Positions 63,646-64,000 of a DNA stretch of 64,000 nucleotides are shown in pieces. The translations under genes were made by a program, and so were the position numbers. Position 1 is the first letter of the stretch, and the number at the start of each line of letters is the position of its first letter. The stretch is from Rhodopseudomonas rhenobacensis (GTDB taxonomy: Bacteria > Pseudomonadota > Alphaproteobacteria > Rhizobiales > Xanthobacteraceae): the NCBI RefSeq assembly GCF_014203125.1, contig NZ_JACHIH010000018.1:33352-97351 (forward strand), written 5' to 3'. Under the pieces are notes generated by a model. That model searched no databases. It was not told the DNA's origin and saw only the letters and a program-made list of their open reading frames with translations.

Positions 63646-63770
63646 GTCATTCCGGGGCGCGAGCAGCGCAAGCTGCGAGCGAGCCCGGAATCCATAACCC
63701 CCACAGGGAGTATGGATTCCGGGCCTGCACCCCAGCCGGCCTTGCCGTCTGGGGTGCATCCCGGAATGAC
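63646..63770. repeat. GTCATTCCGG inverted-pair repeat
   Basis: Opens GTCATTCCGGGGCGCGAGC and closes GCATCCCGGAATGAC; the inner part includes GGAATCCATAACCCCC and GGGAGTATGGATTCC. Confidence 0.88.
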
Positions 63771-63840
63771 AGAACTAATCGGGCGCGCCGGTTTTGCGAA
63801 GATCGTGGGGCAGGCACAGCGCCGACACAAGCACTGACTT

Positions 63841-63910
63841 CACCTCTCCCCGCAGGCGGGGAGAGGTCGACCCGGCGAAGCGGAGCGAAGCCGGGTCGGG
63901 TGAGGGGGCG
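63841..63910. repeat. CTCTCCCCGC/GGTGAGGGGGCG repeat unit
   Basis: One unit of the family at 33001 and 60381: CACCTCTCCCCGCAGGCGGG followed by GGGTCGGGTGAGGGGGCG. Confidence 0.85.
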
Positions 63911-63927
63911 TTTCGGCAGAACGCGGC

Positions 63928-64000
63928 GGGGGGGGGCCCCCCCCCCCCCCCCCCCCGCCGCGGGCCCCCCCCCCCCCCCCCCCCCCGCGGGGGGGGGGGG
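63928..64000. other. Homopolymer G/C runs at the window end, probable assembly artefact
   Basis: From 63928 the sequence is long runs of G and C only, broken by short GCCGCGGG and GCGG. No biological sequence elsewhere in the window resembles it. It probably marks a contig end with low-quality or poly-G reads. Confidence 0.85.

Overview
The window reads as a chromosomal segment of a GC-rich alphaproteobacterium, most likely Rhodopseudomonas palustris or a close Bradyrhizobiaceae relative. The basis is the pimFAB-type dicarboxylate beta-oxidation block beside an IclR gene and a branched-chain-type ABC transporter, a RuBisCO-like protein of the kind that acts with a methylthioxylulose-phosphate cupin, the murein/division gene order, and many palindromic intergenic repeats typical of this family. 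No tRNA, rRNA, insertion-sequence transposase, prophage or CRISPR array was recognised; one structural RNA, the RNase P RNA, is clear. The last ~70 bases are G and C homopolymer runs that look like a contig-end artefact.

Layout. 1-8.6 kb: 3' end of a type II NADH dehydrogenase, a DUF4403 protein, an L,D-transpeptidase, a three-gene ABC importer of the NMT1/taurine class, then a tandem array of three ~297 bp repeat units. 8.7-13.6 kb: an extensin-like lipoprotein and a TetR-controlled EmrAB-type drug efflux pair. 13.8-16.7 kb: cupin and RuBisCO-like protein (methylthioadenosine-isoprenoid shunt), rnpB and an AmiD-type amidase. 17.4-26.2 kb: rsmH-ftsL-ftsI-murE-murF-mraY-murD, the first half of the dcw cluster, which stops after murD. 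26.2-35.3 kb: an acyl-CoA catabolic block (ligase, TetR, HSD10-like dehydrogenase, two acyl-CoA dehydrogenases, nitroreductase, crotonase-fold protein) holding an unusual 0.86 kb T-poor region with at least eight copies of a 17-nt motif. 35.5-43.6 kb: cyclic-nucleotide-binding membrane protein, stand-alone DUF6537 protein, DUF3307 protein, divergent NhaA and NhaD antiporters, a diguanylate cyclase and small conserved genes. 43.7-52.3 kb: an orphan Imm11-type gene, a flavin-binding protein with divergent LysR gene, an outer-membrane porin, an orphan ParA, a GlsB-type membrane protein, a Kef-type antiporter with a divergent DUF3124 gene. 52.3-63.6 kb: iclR-livGFHMK on the minus strand divergent from pimF-pimA-pimB on the plus strand.

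How they work together. The clearest units are the iclR/liv/pim locus (probable uptake and beta-oxidation of dicarboxylates or aromatic-ring cleavage products), the peptidoglycan precursor and septation operon, the divergent tetR-emrAB efflux locus with a near-perfect 21 bp operator, and the cupin-RLP pair for methylthio-sugar salvage. Start sites were picked from Shine-Dalgarno spacing and signal-peptide or family alignment. Functions are by family recognition from the translated sequence; no database search was run.
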